Below are positions 26,707 to 34,730 of a DNA stretch of 64,000 bases, in pieces. The stretch lies in contig NZ_AP028056.1 in assembly GCF_030297015.1 (NCBI RefSeq), positions 1,436,939-1,500,938 on the forward strand. The letters run 5' to 3'. Source of the DNA: Brooklawnia propionicigenes. GTDB taxonomy: Bacteria; Actinomycetota; Actinomycetes; Propionibacteriales; Propionibacteriaceae. Both the position numbers and the translations under genes were made by a program. Position 1 is the first letter of the stretch. Every line of letters begins with the position of its first letter. Under the pieces are notes generated by a model that was not told the origin of the DNA, ran no database searches, and saw only the letters and a list, made by a program, of their open reading frames with translations.

Positions 26707-27688
26707 CAGAACCCGAATGGCTCACCCGGGGCGACCATCACGGCTGGCGTGGCTGGCTGATCTCGCTGATCGTCGGTGTGGTCGTGGGCATCCTGCTCGC
26801 CCCATCGGCGATCACCGGGGTGTTCATCGGGATCGCTTTCACCTCCACCGCGCTGGGTACCCTGATTCCGGTGCTGCGCGACGAGGGCGATCTGCATTCA
26901 CCATTCGGGCGGGCCGTGACCGCAACCGGCGCGGCCGGCGAGTTCGGTCCGCTGCTCGCGATCTCGATCTTCCTGGGTGGACGCAGTCCGCTCGCCGGAA
27001 TGCTGGTGGTAGCCGTCTTCGCGATCATCGCAGGCGTGGCGATCTGGCTCGCCTCACGCTCGTCCCTTCCGGTCTTCAATCGGATGATGACGCTGACCCT
27101 GCACACCAGCGGCCAGTTCGCCATCCGCACCGTCATTTTCCTGCTCGCCGGTTTGTCGGTGCTGAGCATCGTGCTGGGCCTGGACATGCTGCTGGGTGCC
27201 TTCGCTGCCGGCGTCCTCAGCCGAGTGCTGTTGGCCGGTTCGGCGCCCGCCGACCGCGAGATGGTCGAGGCGAAGCTGGAAGCCGTGGGCTTCGGCTTCC
27301 TGGTGCCGGTCTTCTTCATCATGACCGGTGTCACCTTCGACCTCAACGCCCTGATCGCCGCGCCCAGGCTGATCGGCCTGCTGGGGTTTGCGGTGGTGCT
27401 GCTGTTGATCATCCGCGGCATCCCGGCGCTGCTGGCCGTACCGCAAGGCTCAACAGCTGCCGACCGCGCGGCCATGCTGCTCTTCGGGGCCACGGGGCTG
27501 CCCATCATCGTCGCGGTCACCGGCATCGGAGTCGAACGCGGTGAGCTCGACGCCGGTCTCGCCGCCGCGCTGGTCGGGGCCGGAATGCTGTCGGTACTGA
27601 TCTTCCCGGCACTCGCGCTGGCGCTGCGTCGGCGCTCCCAGGGGCGAGCTGCTCGCCGACCCGGACGATGTCCCGATCCAGGGCTAGC
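26703..27688 (+). pseudogene. N-terminally truncated cation:proton antiporter (CPA2-like)
   Basis: The frame from GTG 26703 encodes eight or nine hydrophobic segments typical of the Na+/H+ exchanger domain: GFIALTS-type TSTALGTLIPVLRDEG, FGPLLAISIFLGG, MLLGAFAAGVLSRVLL, GFLVPVFFIMTGVTFDL, GLPIIVAVTGIG. The family's first three or four helices (roughly 100 residues) are missing. Upstream there is only a relic of another transporter. The 3' end runs without a stop into the next gene's frame, while a neighbouring frame gives a protein-like tail (ELLADPDDVPIQG) ending at TAG about 27688, so a second frameshift is likely. Activity is improbable. Confidence 0.65.
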
Positions 27689-27764
27689 GTCTCCGCCTGA
27701 AAAGGCCCGCGCGGTGCGTCCGTCCGACACGACGGACGACACCCGCTCGACGAGACTGGAAGCT

Positions 27765-29162
27765 ATGGATGCTTTCGATGTGGTGGTGGTCGGTGCCGGA
27801 CCCGCCGGCGAGAATGCGGCGGACTATGCGATCAGGAGCAGCTCGCGGACGGCGGCGCTGGTCGAATCCGGGCTCGTCGGCGGCGAGTGCTCCTACTACG
27901 CGTGCATGCCGAGCAAGGCGTTGCTGCGCCCACTGGACGTCCGCGCCGCCGCGATCCACCTCGGTGGGCTGCCCGACCACCTGGACGTGGACACGGCCGC
28001 CCTACTGGCCCGCCGGGATTCGTGGGTGAGCGACTACGTCGACCAGGGCCAGGTGAGCTGGGCCGAGGAGGCGGGAATCAGCGTCGTCCGTGGTACCGGC
28101 AGGCTGGTCGGCGAACGGACGGTCGAGGTCACCGGCCCGGAGGGCACGCGCACTCTGCACGCCCGGCACGCGGTAGTGCTCGCCACCGGCTCGCGCCCGG
28201 TCGTCCCGGAGTTCTTGAGGCCGGCCCTGCCGTGGGGCTCGCGGGATGCCACCGGAATCGTCGAGGTTCCCAGCTCGGTCGCCGTCGTCGGCGGTGGCGT
28301 GGTGGCCTGCGAGGCATCCCGCTGGCTGGCCGCGCTCGGCGCCCGGGTGACGATGCTGGTCCGCGGCCGGCGACTGCTGACGCGGTTCGAGCCCTTCGTG
28401 TCCGACCTCGTCGCAGCCGGTCTGGCCGCGGAGGGGGTGGACATCCGCTTCGGCGTCCGACTCACGGCTGCCGACCGACCCGACGCCAGCGATACCGGCC
28501 TGGGACGCGTCCATGGCGGACCGGTGCGGTTGGCGGCAGCCGACGGCAGCGAATCGATCCACGCCGAGGTGCTGGTCGCGACCGGACGCACGCCGGCACG
28601 CGACGACCTCGGGCTGGACAGTGTTGGGCTGTCCCCCGCCGATCTGGACGGCCCGCTCCCGCAGTGGCTGTACCTCGCCGGCGACATCAGTGGCGCGGCA
28701 CCACTCACCCACTGGGGCAAGTACCAGGCGCGACTGGTCGGAGACCGGATCGCCGCGCGGGCCGAGGGTCGCACACCACCCGCCGAGCCCCCCGGTGTGC
28801 CGGTTCCTCAGGTCGTGTTCACCGATCCACAGGTCACCACCGTCGGGCTGACCGCTGCCCAAGCAGGCGAGGCCGGTCACCGGATCCGGACCGTGCAGGT
28901 ACCCGTCAGCTCGACCGGCGGCGTCATGCTGCTGCGCGACGACGCGACCGGGACGGCCCAGCTGGTCATTGACGACGAGACCAACACGGTGCTGGGGGCC
29001 ACCTTCGTCGGGCCGGACCTGGCCGAACTGCTGCACTCGGCAACGATCGCCATCACCGCGAAGGTGCCCATAGACGTGCTGTGGCACGCGGTGCCCTCCT
29101 ACCCGACCGCGAGCGAGCTGTGGCTGCGTCTGCTGGACAGCGACCGGGAGGCCACCCGTTAG
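27765..29162 (+). CDS. FAD-dependent pyridine nucleotide-disulfide oxidoreductase
   Basis: 465 residues. FAD-binding DVVVVGAGPAGENAA (4-18), a redox-active pair in GECSYYACMPSKAL (CxxxxC), NAD-binding VAVVGGGVVACEASRWL, the second FAD motif LYLAGDISG, and the dimerisation domain with QVVFTDPQVTTVGLT. The His-x4-Glu segment of lipoamide dehydrogenases appears near the end as HAVPSYPTASELW. It resembles the mercuric reductase / dihydrolipoamide dehydrogenase group; the substrate is unclear. The frame continues upstream into the antiporter relic, but ATG 27765 gives the normal family N-terminus, so the longer fused reading is rejected. Confidence 0.85.
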   Translation: MDAFDVVVVGAGPAGENAADYAIRSSSRTAALVESGLVGGECSYYACMPSKALLRPLDVRAAAIHLGGLPDHLDVDTAALLARRDSWVSDYVDQGQVSWAEEAGISVVRGTGRLVGERTVEVTGPEGTRTLHARHAVVLATGSRPVVPEFLRPALPWGSRDATGIVEVPSSVAVVGGGVVACEASRWLAALGARVTMLVRGRRLLTRFEPFVSDLVAAGLAAEGVDIRFGVRLTAADRPDASDTGLGRVHGGPVRLAAADGSESIHAEVLVATGRTPARDDLGLDSVGLSPADLDGPLPQWLYLAGDISGAAPLTHWGKYQARLVGDRIAARAEGRTPPAEPPGVPVPQVVFTDPQVTTVGLTAAQAGEAGHRIRTVQVPVSSTGGVMLLRDDATGTAQLVIDDETNTVLGATFVGPDLAELLHSATIAITAKVPIDVLWHAVPSYPTASELWLRLLDSDREATR

Positions 29163-29228
29163 CGCAAAGCGGGTGAGCTAACACGCGGCGGCGCGCCGAG
29201 TCCTCGTCCAGCCCGCAGAGCAGGCGGC

Positions 29229-30530
29229 CTATTCGTCCTTGGCTTTGGCGATGCTGTAATTCCGGAACGCGGGGAAGGCCAGCGCGATCGCCGCCATGCC
29301 GGCGACGACGAGCAGCCCACCGCCTCCGGTGGCCCAGGCAGGGCCGACGACATCGGACGCGGCGCCGTGCAGAACGTCGGCGAGCCTGGGACCGCCGGCG
29401 ACGACCACGATGAACACCCCCTGCATCCGACCGCGGACCGCATCGTCGGTCGCGCTGAGCAGGATCGACTGCCGGAACGCCGCCGAAACCATGTCGCTGG
29501 CGCCACCGACCACGAGCATCCCCAGCGCAACGCCGAGCGCCACCCGGGTCTGCCAGCCGGACAGGCCGACCGCAAGACCCATCAGCGCCATCGAACCGCC
29601 CCACGCAGTCACGGCCCACAGCACCGCCGCACCCTGCCGGTGGACGCGCGAGACCCAGCCTCCGAAGACTCCGCCCAGCACCGCGCCGGCCGGCATGGCG
29701 GCATAGAGCAGCGCGAACTGGACGCCACCCTCGATGGGCCCGCCGAAGGAGACGTGCGCGATTTCGGGGAACAGCGCCCGTGGCATGCCGAAGATCATCG
29801 CGATCAGATCGACCGCGAAGCTCAGCAACAAGATCTTGTGCCCGCTCAGGTAGATCAGCCCATCGATCACCGAACGCAGCCCGGGTGCACCTGTCGTCCC
29901 CTCGACAGGCATCGGCTTCAACCGCCAGACCGCATACAGCGTCGCCATCAGGGTGATCGTGTCGATCAGGTAGAGCCAGGAGTAACCGAGCACCGGAATC
30001 AACGCTCCCCCGACCAGCGGCCCGGCGATCGCCCCGGCGGACAGCACCGTCATATTCAGAGCATTGGCGGCCGGCAACTGATCGGCCGGCACGAGCTTGG
30101 GCAAGATGGCGGTGCGCGTCGGCTGGTTCACGGCGAAAAACGCCTGCTGCAGCGCGAAGATGCCCAGCAGCAGCCAGACGTTGTCGAGGCTCAGCGCGGC
30201 CTGCGCCCAGAACAGCGCGGAGGTGACGATCAGGCCACCGGTGGTGATCTCCAGCAGCCGACGCCGGTCCATGACGTCGGCCAGCGCGCCACCCCACAGC
30301 CCCATCACGATCAGCGGCACCAGTCCGAAGACGCCGGTCAGGCCGACCATTGCCGACGAGCTCGTGATCGCGTAGATCTGCGCGGGCACCGCCACCACGG
30401 TCAGCTGGGCTCCGATGACCGTGACGATATTGGCTGTCCACAGCCGCCGGAAGTCGGGAGAGGTGAGCGGACGCGTGTCAGCGAAAATGCCGCGCAGGCG
30501 GTCCACCAGTCGGGTTTGGCCATTTGACAC
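29229..30530 (-). CDS. MFS transporter (EntS-like exporter family)
   Basis: 433 residues with about 12 hydrophobic helices. The N-terminal region is PLTSPDFRRLWTANIVTVIGAQLT, with the conserved loop GGALADVMDRRR, then NQPTRTAILPKLVP, NALNMTVLSAGAIAGPLVGG and GVFGGWVSRVHRQG. This pattern is that of the enterobactin-exporter-like MFS_3 group, which export siderophores or drugs. The GTG start at 30530 was chosen for the family N-terminus; a GTG at 30563 is also open. It converges with the flavoprotein gene, with 66 bp between them. The substrate is unknown. Confidence 0.85.
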   Translation of the reverse strand: MSNGQTRLVDRLRGIFADTRPLTSPDFRRLWTANIVTVIGAQLTVVAVPAQIYAITSSSAMVGLTGVFGLVPLIVMGLWGGALADVMDRRRLLEITTGGLIVTSALFWAQAALSLDNVWLLLGIFALQQAFFAVNQPTRTAILPKLVPADQLPAANALNMTVLSAGAIAGPLVGGALIPVLGYSWLYLIDTITLMATLYAVWRLKPMPVEGTTGAPGLRSVIDGLIYLSGHKILLLSFAVDLIAMIFGMPRALFPEIAHVSFGGPIEGGVQFALLYAAMPAGAVLGGVFGGWVSRVHRQGAAVLWAVTAWGGSMALMGLAVGLSGWQTRVALGVALGMLVVGGASDMVSAAFRQSILLSATDDAVRGRMQGVFIVVVAGGPRLADVLHGAASDVVGPAWATGGGGLLVVAGMAAIALAFPAFRNYSIAKAKDE

Positions 30531-30599
30531 GCCCGCCACCGTACCCCCGCACGCCACGCCCAACTCAGTCGTCCGTGGAAACCAGCGCCCCGCCCATTC

Positions 30600-30672
30600 A
30601 GCCGCGCACGCGGCCGGGGCGCTGCATGACGCCGTTGCGGGTATCCCGAACCGGCCTATCGGCCGGGTCGGC
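30600..30672 (-). pseudogene. Short relic of a PanE/ApbA C-terminus
   Basis: On the minus strand the DNA reads DRPVRDTRNGVMQRPGRVRG and a stop, matching DIRNGVMQRRGRAHG of the ketopantoate-reductase-like gene at 25.7 kb. At DNA level 28 of 30 bases agree around GGCGCTGCATGACGCCGTT. Nothing else of the gene remains, so it is a duplication scar between the MFS and baeRF genes. Confidence 0.5.
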
Positions 30673-30674
30673 TG

Positions 30675-31814
30675 TCAGTTCGTGGCCCGCCCGGAGATGA
30701 ACGCGTACCGCAAGATACCGGCGGCCTGAACGCCGTCGGGCAGGTCTGCCCTGCGCAACGCAAGCACGCGAGCACCGGTGGCAAGCGCACGGCGGGCGAT
30801 CTCCTCGAGAGCGTCATGACCCGGCACCACCGAACTACTCGCGTCCTCGAGCACCAGCGCGCCATCGTCGGTGACGAAGCCGGGCACGACGGCGCCCATG
30901 TCCACCGCGAGGGTGTCGAGAGCGCCCATGGCGGCTGCACGCGCCAGGTCACTGAGATCGGACACCGCCCGACCGCTACCCCGCAGATCAGCGAAGACCT
31001 CGGCGAGTTCCTTGAGCTCGGCGGCGTAGATGTCGTCGAGCACCGACCGCGCGGCCTGGGCCAGTTGCGCGGGGCTCTGATCGTCCGGGTTTCCGCCGAT
31101 GACCTCGTCGGCAACCTGGGCGTAGCCGGCCACACCGCGATAGATGGACGACAGCGGCTCAGCGGCAGCAATGATCAGCGGCAACGATTCGCCGTTGAGT
31201 ACGGGCCGCAGAGCGTGATCGACAGCGCGCGCGTACTGGGTGAGCCGTACCTTGCGTCCCTCGTCGCCCTGGATGCGGCCGTACGGTGAGCGTCCTCCGA
31301 TGGAACGCGGCGACAGGAAGGCCTCGGCGTTCGGCGGGATCCCCGGTACCTCGATCTCCTGCGCGGGCGCATCGGCGCTCACCTCGATCAGGCGGGCACC
31401 GTTCTGCGACAGCGCGAGCACGAATGCCGCCTGCGGGAAGGTCACGGCGCGCAGCAACGGGGTGATAGCGAAGCGGTCGGCCACGGCCACGTACTCGGTG
31501 AGCTCATTGGCCAGCCGGAACTCGAGCACGCTGGACGGGGTCACGAAGATGGCCAGGCTGCGACCCAGATCACGCCAGAATTCGAGGTCGTCCAGCAGTG
31601 CGTAGAGATCGTCTGTCAGCGCGCGTGCAGTCTGCTTGTCGGCCAGCTGCTCCACGCGGCTGATCGCCTCGTCGAACAGTGCCCGTGCACGTAGCCGATT
31701 CTCTTCATCATTGACAGGGATGGGGCTCGTCGGAAGATAGACGGTGATGCTCAGGTCATCTCGGGCTGCGGCCAGGCGCTCAATGTCGGCGCGTGAGGGC
31801 ATATCAATATGCAC
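30675..31814 (-). CDS. baeRF-type (eRF1-family, RF11-like) protein
   Basis: 379 residues. The start MHIDMPSRADIERLAA ... ITVYLPTSP matches the actinobacterial members of the bacterial/archaeal eRF1-related families (baeRF). The middle has FVLALSQNGARLIEVS, and the C-terminal third has the Pelota/eRF1-like SGRAVSDLSDLARAAAMGALDTLAVD and TGARVLALRRADLP. These proteins are thought to act on ribosomes or in stress, but no member has a settled function that I can state. The GTG start has GGAGGA 6 bp upstream. Confidence 0.75.
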   Translation of the reverse strand: MHIDMPSRADIERLAAARDDLSITVYLPTSPIPVNDEENRLRARALFDEAISRVEQLADKQTARALTDDLYALLDDLEFWRDLGRSLAIFVTPSSVLEFRLANELTEYVAVADRFAITPLLRAVTFPQAAFVLALSQNGARLIEVSADAPAQEIEVPGIPPNAEAFLSPRSIGGRSPYGRIQGDEGRKVRLTQYARAVDHALRPVLNGESLPLIIAAAEPLSSIYRGVAGYAQVADEVIGGNPDDQSPAQLAQAARSVLDDIYAAELKELAEVFADLRGSGRAVSDLSDLARAAAMGALDTLAVDMGAVVPGFVTDDGALVLEDASSSVVPGHDALEEIARRALATGARVLALRRADLPDGVQAAGILRYAFISGRATN

Positions 31815-31905
31815 GGCATTCCTCCTGCTAGTGGTGACCTTTTCGACGATAGTCGAGGGCCCACCGACGCGGGCATCCCACGGAGAGGGTCATCCCCGCG
31901 GGGCG

Positions 31906-31996
31906 GCGTGCCTGGTCTTCTTCAGTCGGGGCCATTCAGCCCGAAATCGGCGATTTGGATCGATCCAAGGGCCCAGGTGAAGAAGACCAGGCACGC
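31906..31996. repeat. 91-bp palindromic intergenic repeat, copy 1
   Basis: Arms 31906-31924 and 31978-31996 form a 19-bp perfect inverted repeat (GCGTGCCTGGTCTTCTTCA). The 53-nt centre holds the 14-bp palindrome TTGGATCGATCCAA. A second copy is at 42914-43008. No gene lies between 31815 and 32158 besides this element. Confidence 0.9.
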
Positions 31997-32158
31997 GGCG
32001 GGGTCGTTGCCGCCCCGGCCCCGCCAGTTCGTGAGGGAAATGGGAGACGAGATGGCCTGCGCCACACGTGGTTGCTCATCGATCAACGGCTCTGGCCGCC
32101 AAGGCGACGCCGGTCGCGGCGCCCGAGCCGTGGCGGCAGCGTCCCTAGACTGCTGCGT

Positions 32159-32836
32159 ATGGTGATCGCCTTCCGGCCGGCAGCACTCGTGTTCCGTGCC
32201 CTGGCATGCGCGCTGATCGCGACGGGCCTCGTCCGGCTCGGTCGTCTGCTGTCCGGGGCACCGGACTGGAGAGTGTTCTTGTTCTAGACGGCTCAGAGCA
32301 ATGTGGTCTGCCTGGCGTGGATGCTCGTGCTGCTGGTCGTGACCGCAGCGCAGCTCGCGAGCCAGGGCGCGCGAGGGGTCTCGGCGCCGTCACCGCGGCT
32401 GAGCGCGGCGGTGATGATGACGATCACGGTCACCATGGGGGTCTATCTCGTGCTGCTGGCTCCGAACGCCTTCCAGCAGTCGGGCGGCGCATACCGGCCG
32501 TTCGGCCTGACCAGCGATCTGGTGCACATCGTCGCGCCCTGCCTGATCATCGCGGACTGGCTGGCGTTCACGCCGAAAGGCAGGCTGCGCTGGTTCGATC
32601 CGCTGATGTGGACGATCCCGCCCTACGCCTATCTGGTCTTCGCGTTCACCCGCATCGCGCTCGGCGCCGACTTCGGTGTCGGGCGGATCTACCCGTATCC
32701 CTTCATGGACATCGAGGTCAACGGGCTGGGCGGTGTCGTGCTGTGGATCGGCGCGCTGAGCATCGTCCTGGTGACGATCGGCTACGGGAATTACGCGCTC
32801 GACCGGCTTCTCGCCAAGATGGCGCAGCACCGCTGA
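32159..32836 (+). pseudogene. Pr6Pr family membrane protein interrupted by an amber codon
   Basis: From ATG 32159 the frame reads MVIAFRPAALVFRALACALI ... DWRVFLF, then TAG (32285-32287, codon 43), then continues in the same frame as TAQSNVVCLAWMLVLLVVT to 32836. The stop stands just before the FxxQSN segment typical of Pr6Pr proteins, at a place where relatives usually carry an aromatic residue, so TAG probably replaced a Tyr codon. The rest is a normal multi-helix membrane protein with HIVAPCLIIADWLAF and FGVGRIYPYPFMD. The gene could still give a 177-residue product from ATG 32303. Function of the family is unknown. Confidence 0.7.
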
Positions 32837-32848
32837 CGGTGTCGCCGG

Positions 32849-33559
32849 TCATCTGGTGATGAGACGTTCGGGGTCGAACGCGGCCACGCTCATCGCCCAT
32901 CCGGCGATGTTGAGTCCGGCGAGGATGGCGGCGAGCAGGCAGGCCACCGGCAGCGTTGCGGGAATGACGCCCATGGCCACCAGGAGGGCGACGGCGAACG
33001 AGGGCAGGCTGATCGGCATCGCGATCTGCTGTGCGCTGCGGACGTCTTTGGCCCGGGTGGAGATGATGATGCCGATCCAGATCGACCATGCTGCGACCAG
33101 CGGCGTGAAGAAGATCTGAGCGGCGATCGCTGGGCCCCGCAGCACCGCCGCTGCCGACTGTGGCTCGGCGAACACTGCGATCACGGCGACGACAAGGCCG
33201 AAGACGAGGTAGGAGACAGCCACCGAGGGGACGAGGGCAGCGAGTGCCTTGCCCAGCAGGAGTTCGTCGCGGCGCACCGGGGTGGTCAGGACGGGCTCGA
33301 GGGTGCCCTGCTGGCGTTCGCCGACGATGGCGTGGGCGGCGATCACGGTCGGCGCGACGGCCGGGATGCCGAGCATGTAGACCAGCCAGGCGCCGTGCTG
33401 GAGATCGGCCGGCGTCATGGTGAACACCTGGACCAGGGGTGTGATCAAGAACACCAACGGGATGATCGTCATCCCGGCGACCAGGGAACGGTTGCGCCGG
33501 TAGTCCCGCAGTTCCTTGCCGGCAACGGCGCGAACGCGGCGCAGGCTGATCGGGTTCAT
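32849..33559 (-). CDS. ABC-2 type transporter permease
   Basis: 236 residues with about six hydrophobic helices. The N-terminal cytoplasmic helix RVRAVAGKELRDYRRNRS is typical of NatB/ABC-2 permeases, followed by the coupling region AIVGERQQGTLEPVLTTPVRRDELLLGKALAALVPS in pieces. It forms an exporter with the ATPase encoded immediately upstream, whose stop codon overlaps its ATG by 4 bp. The exported substrate is unknown; antibiotics and Na+ are typical cargo for this family. It converges with the Pr6Pr gene, 12 bp apart. Confidence 0.88.
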   Translation of the reverse strand: MNPISLRRVRAVAGKELRDYRRNRSLVAGMTIIPLVFLITPLVQVFTMTPADLQHGAWLVYMLGIPAVAPTVIAAHAIVGERQQGTLEPVLTTPVRRDELLLGKALAALVPSVAVSYLVFGLVVAVIAVFAEPQSAAAVLRGPAIAAQIFFTPLVAAWSIWIGIIISTRAKDVRSAQQIAMPISLPSFAVALLVAMGVIPATLPVACLLAAILAGLNIAGWAMSVAAFDPERLITR

Positions 33560-34596
33560 CGGTCCTCCTGACCGTCGATGCCGGTGGTGCCGCTGGTGCC
33601 GGTGGTGCCGGGGTCGACGAGCAGGAGGTAGACGTCTTCGAGGCTGTGCGGTGCCTCACCGATCGACAGCACGTCCGCACCGGTGGCGACCACGGCCCGG
33701 GCCACCGCGGGCGCGGCGACCGCGGGATCGGTGACGGTCAGCAGGTAGTCGCCCGGGCCCTGATCATGCCAGGCCCGAACGCCGGGCAGACCGCTCAACA
33801 CCACGTCCGGACGGTCGAGGGGCAGCCGGGTCACGACCCGCAAGGTCTTGGCGAACAGCCGATCGCGCAGGTCGGCAGGGCGGCCGATCACCCGCAGGGT
33901 CGTATTGAGGATCGCGACCCGATCACACAGCCGCTCGGCCTCGTCCAGCCGGTGCGTGGTCAAGAAGATGGTCACGCCGCGGCTGCGCAGCCCATCGAGC
34001 AATTGGTGAACCTCGTGAGCGGCGACCGGATCCAGACCGGAGGTGGGCTCGTCCAGGAAAAGGACCTGTGGGTCGCTGAGTAGGGTGCGGGCCAGGCTGA
34101 CGCGCTGCCGCAGGCCCTTCGACAGCGTGCCGCACAGGTCCTTGGCCCGATCGGTCAGGCCGACCGACGCCAAGGCCTGCGCGATGCGCCGGCCGGGATC
34201 GGGCACCTCGTACAGGCCCGCGAAATAGGCCAGGTTCTCGTTGACGCTCAGCCGCTGATACAGACCCGCGGACTCGGGCATGATGGCGATCCGGCCGCGA
34301 ATGCGCGCGCCGTTGTCGGGTCGAAGCGCCAGCCCGGCGACCGTCGCCGACCCGGCCGTCGGGGTGAGAAGTGTGCCGAGGGTGCGCACCATGGTCGTCT
34401 TGCCGGCGCCGTTCGGGCCCAGAAAACCGAACACCTCACCGCGGGCGACCTCGAACGAGACATCGGAGAACGCGGTCCGGCTGCCGAATCGCTTGGTCAA
34501 CCCGTGGACCGAGATGGCGGGGTCGTCCCGGCCAGCGGCGGTATTGCCGATGCCGGACGGCACCTGGGAGTCCCCGTCGGGCAGGGCGCGCGTCAT
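33556..34596 (-). CDS. ABC transporter ATP-binding protein (NatA/CcmA-like)
   Basis: 346 residues. Walker A is GPNGAGKTT, signature LSKGLRQRVSLAR, Walker B QVLFLDEPTSGLDP, and the switch His is in FLTTHRLDEAE, followed by the C-terminal extension found in antibiotic-type exporter ATPases. The last 20 residues contain a small Gly-Thr-Thr repeat (GTTGTSGTTG) coded by a GGTGCC/GGTGGT tract. ATG 34596 was chosen over upstream frames that overlap the divergent helicase gene. It pairs with the downstream ABC-2 permease. Confidence 0.88.
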   Translation of the reverse strand: MTRALPDGDSQVPSGIGNTAAGRDDPAISVHGLTKRFGSRTAFSDVSFEVARGEVFGFLGPNGAGKTTMVRTLGTLLTPTAGSATVAGLALRPDNGARIRGRIAIMPESAGLYQRLSVNENLAYFAGLYEVPDPGRRIAQALASVGLTDRAKDLCGTLSKGLRQRVSLARTLLSDPQVLFLDEPTSGLDPVAAHEVHQLLDGLRSRGVTIFLTTHRLDEAERLCDRVAILNTTLRVIGRPADLRDRLFAKTLRVVTRLPLDRPDVVLSGLPGVRAWHDQGPGDYLLTVTDPAVAAPAVARAVVATGADVLSIGEAPHSLEDVYLLLVDPGTTGTSGTTGIDGQEDR

Positions 34597-34730
34597 AGCG
34601 GCAGCATATGCCGGGCTCGGCGGCCGTGACCGAGCCCTTCGCCACCGGCCGGCCACGCCAGAGCCCAGACCTGTCGGACTACCGGGTGATGTCGCCGTCA
34701 TGGTCACCCAGCTGATCCCGGAGTCGAGCA

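Noticed and set aside
26703-29162. A single 819-residue antiporter-oxidoreductase fusion
   Set aside because: The reductase has a normal family start at 27765, the antiporter part is missing its first helices, and the linker is low-quality, Arg-rich sequence.
31906-31996. A simple intrinsic terminator
   Set aside because: The loop is 53 nt long, there is no T-run, and the whole unit with its centre recurs at 42.9 kb.
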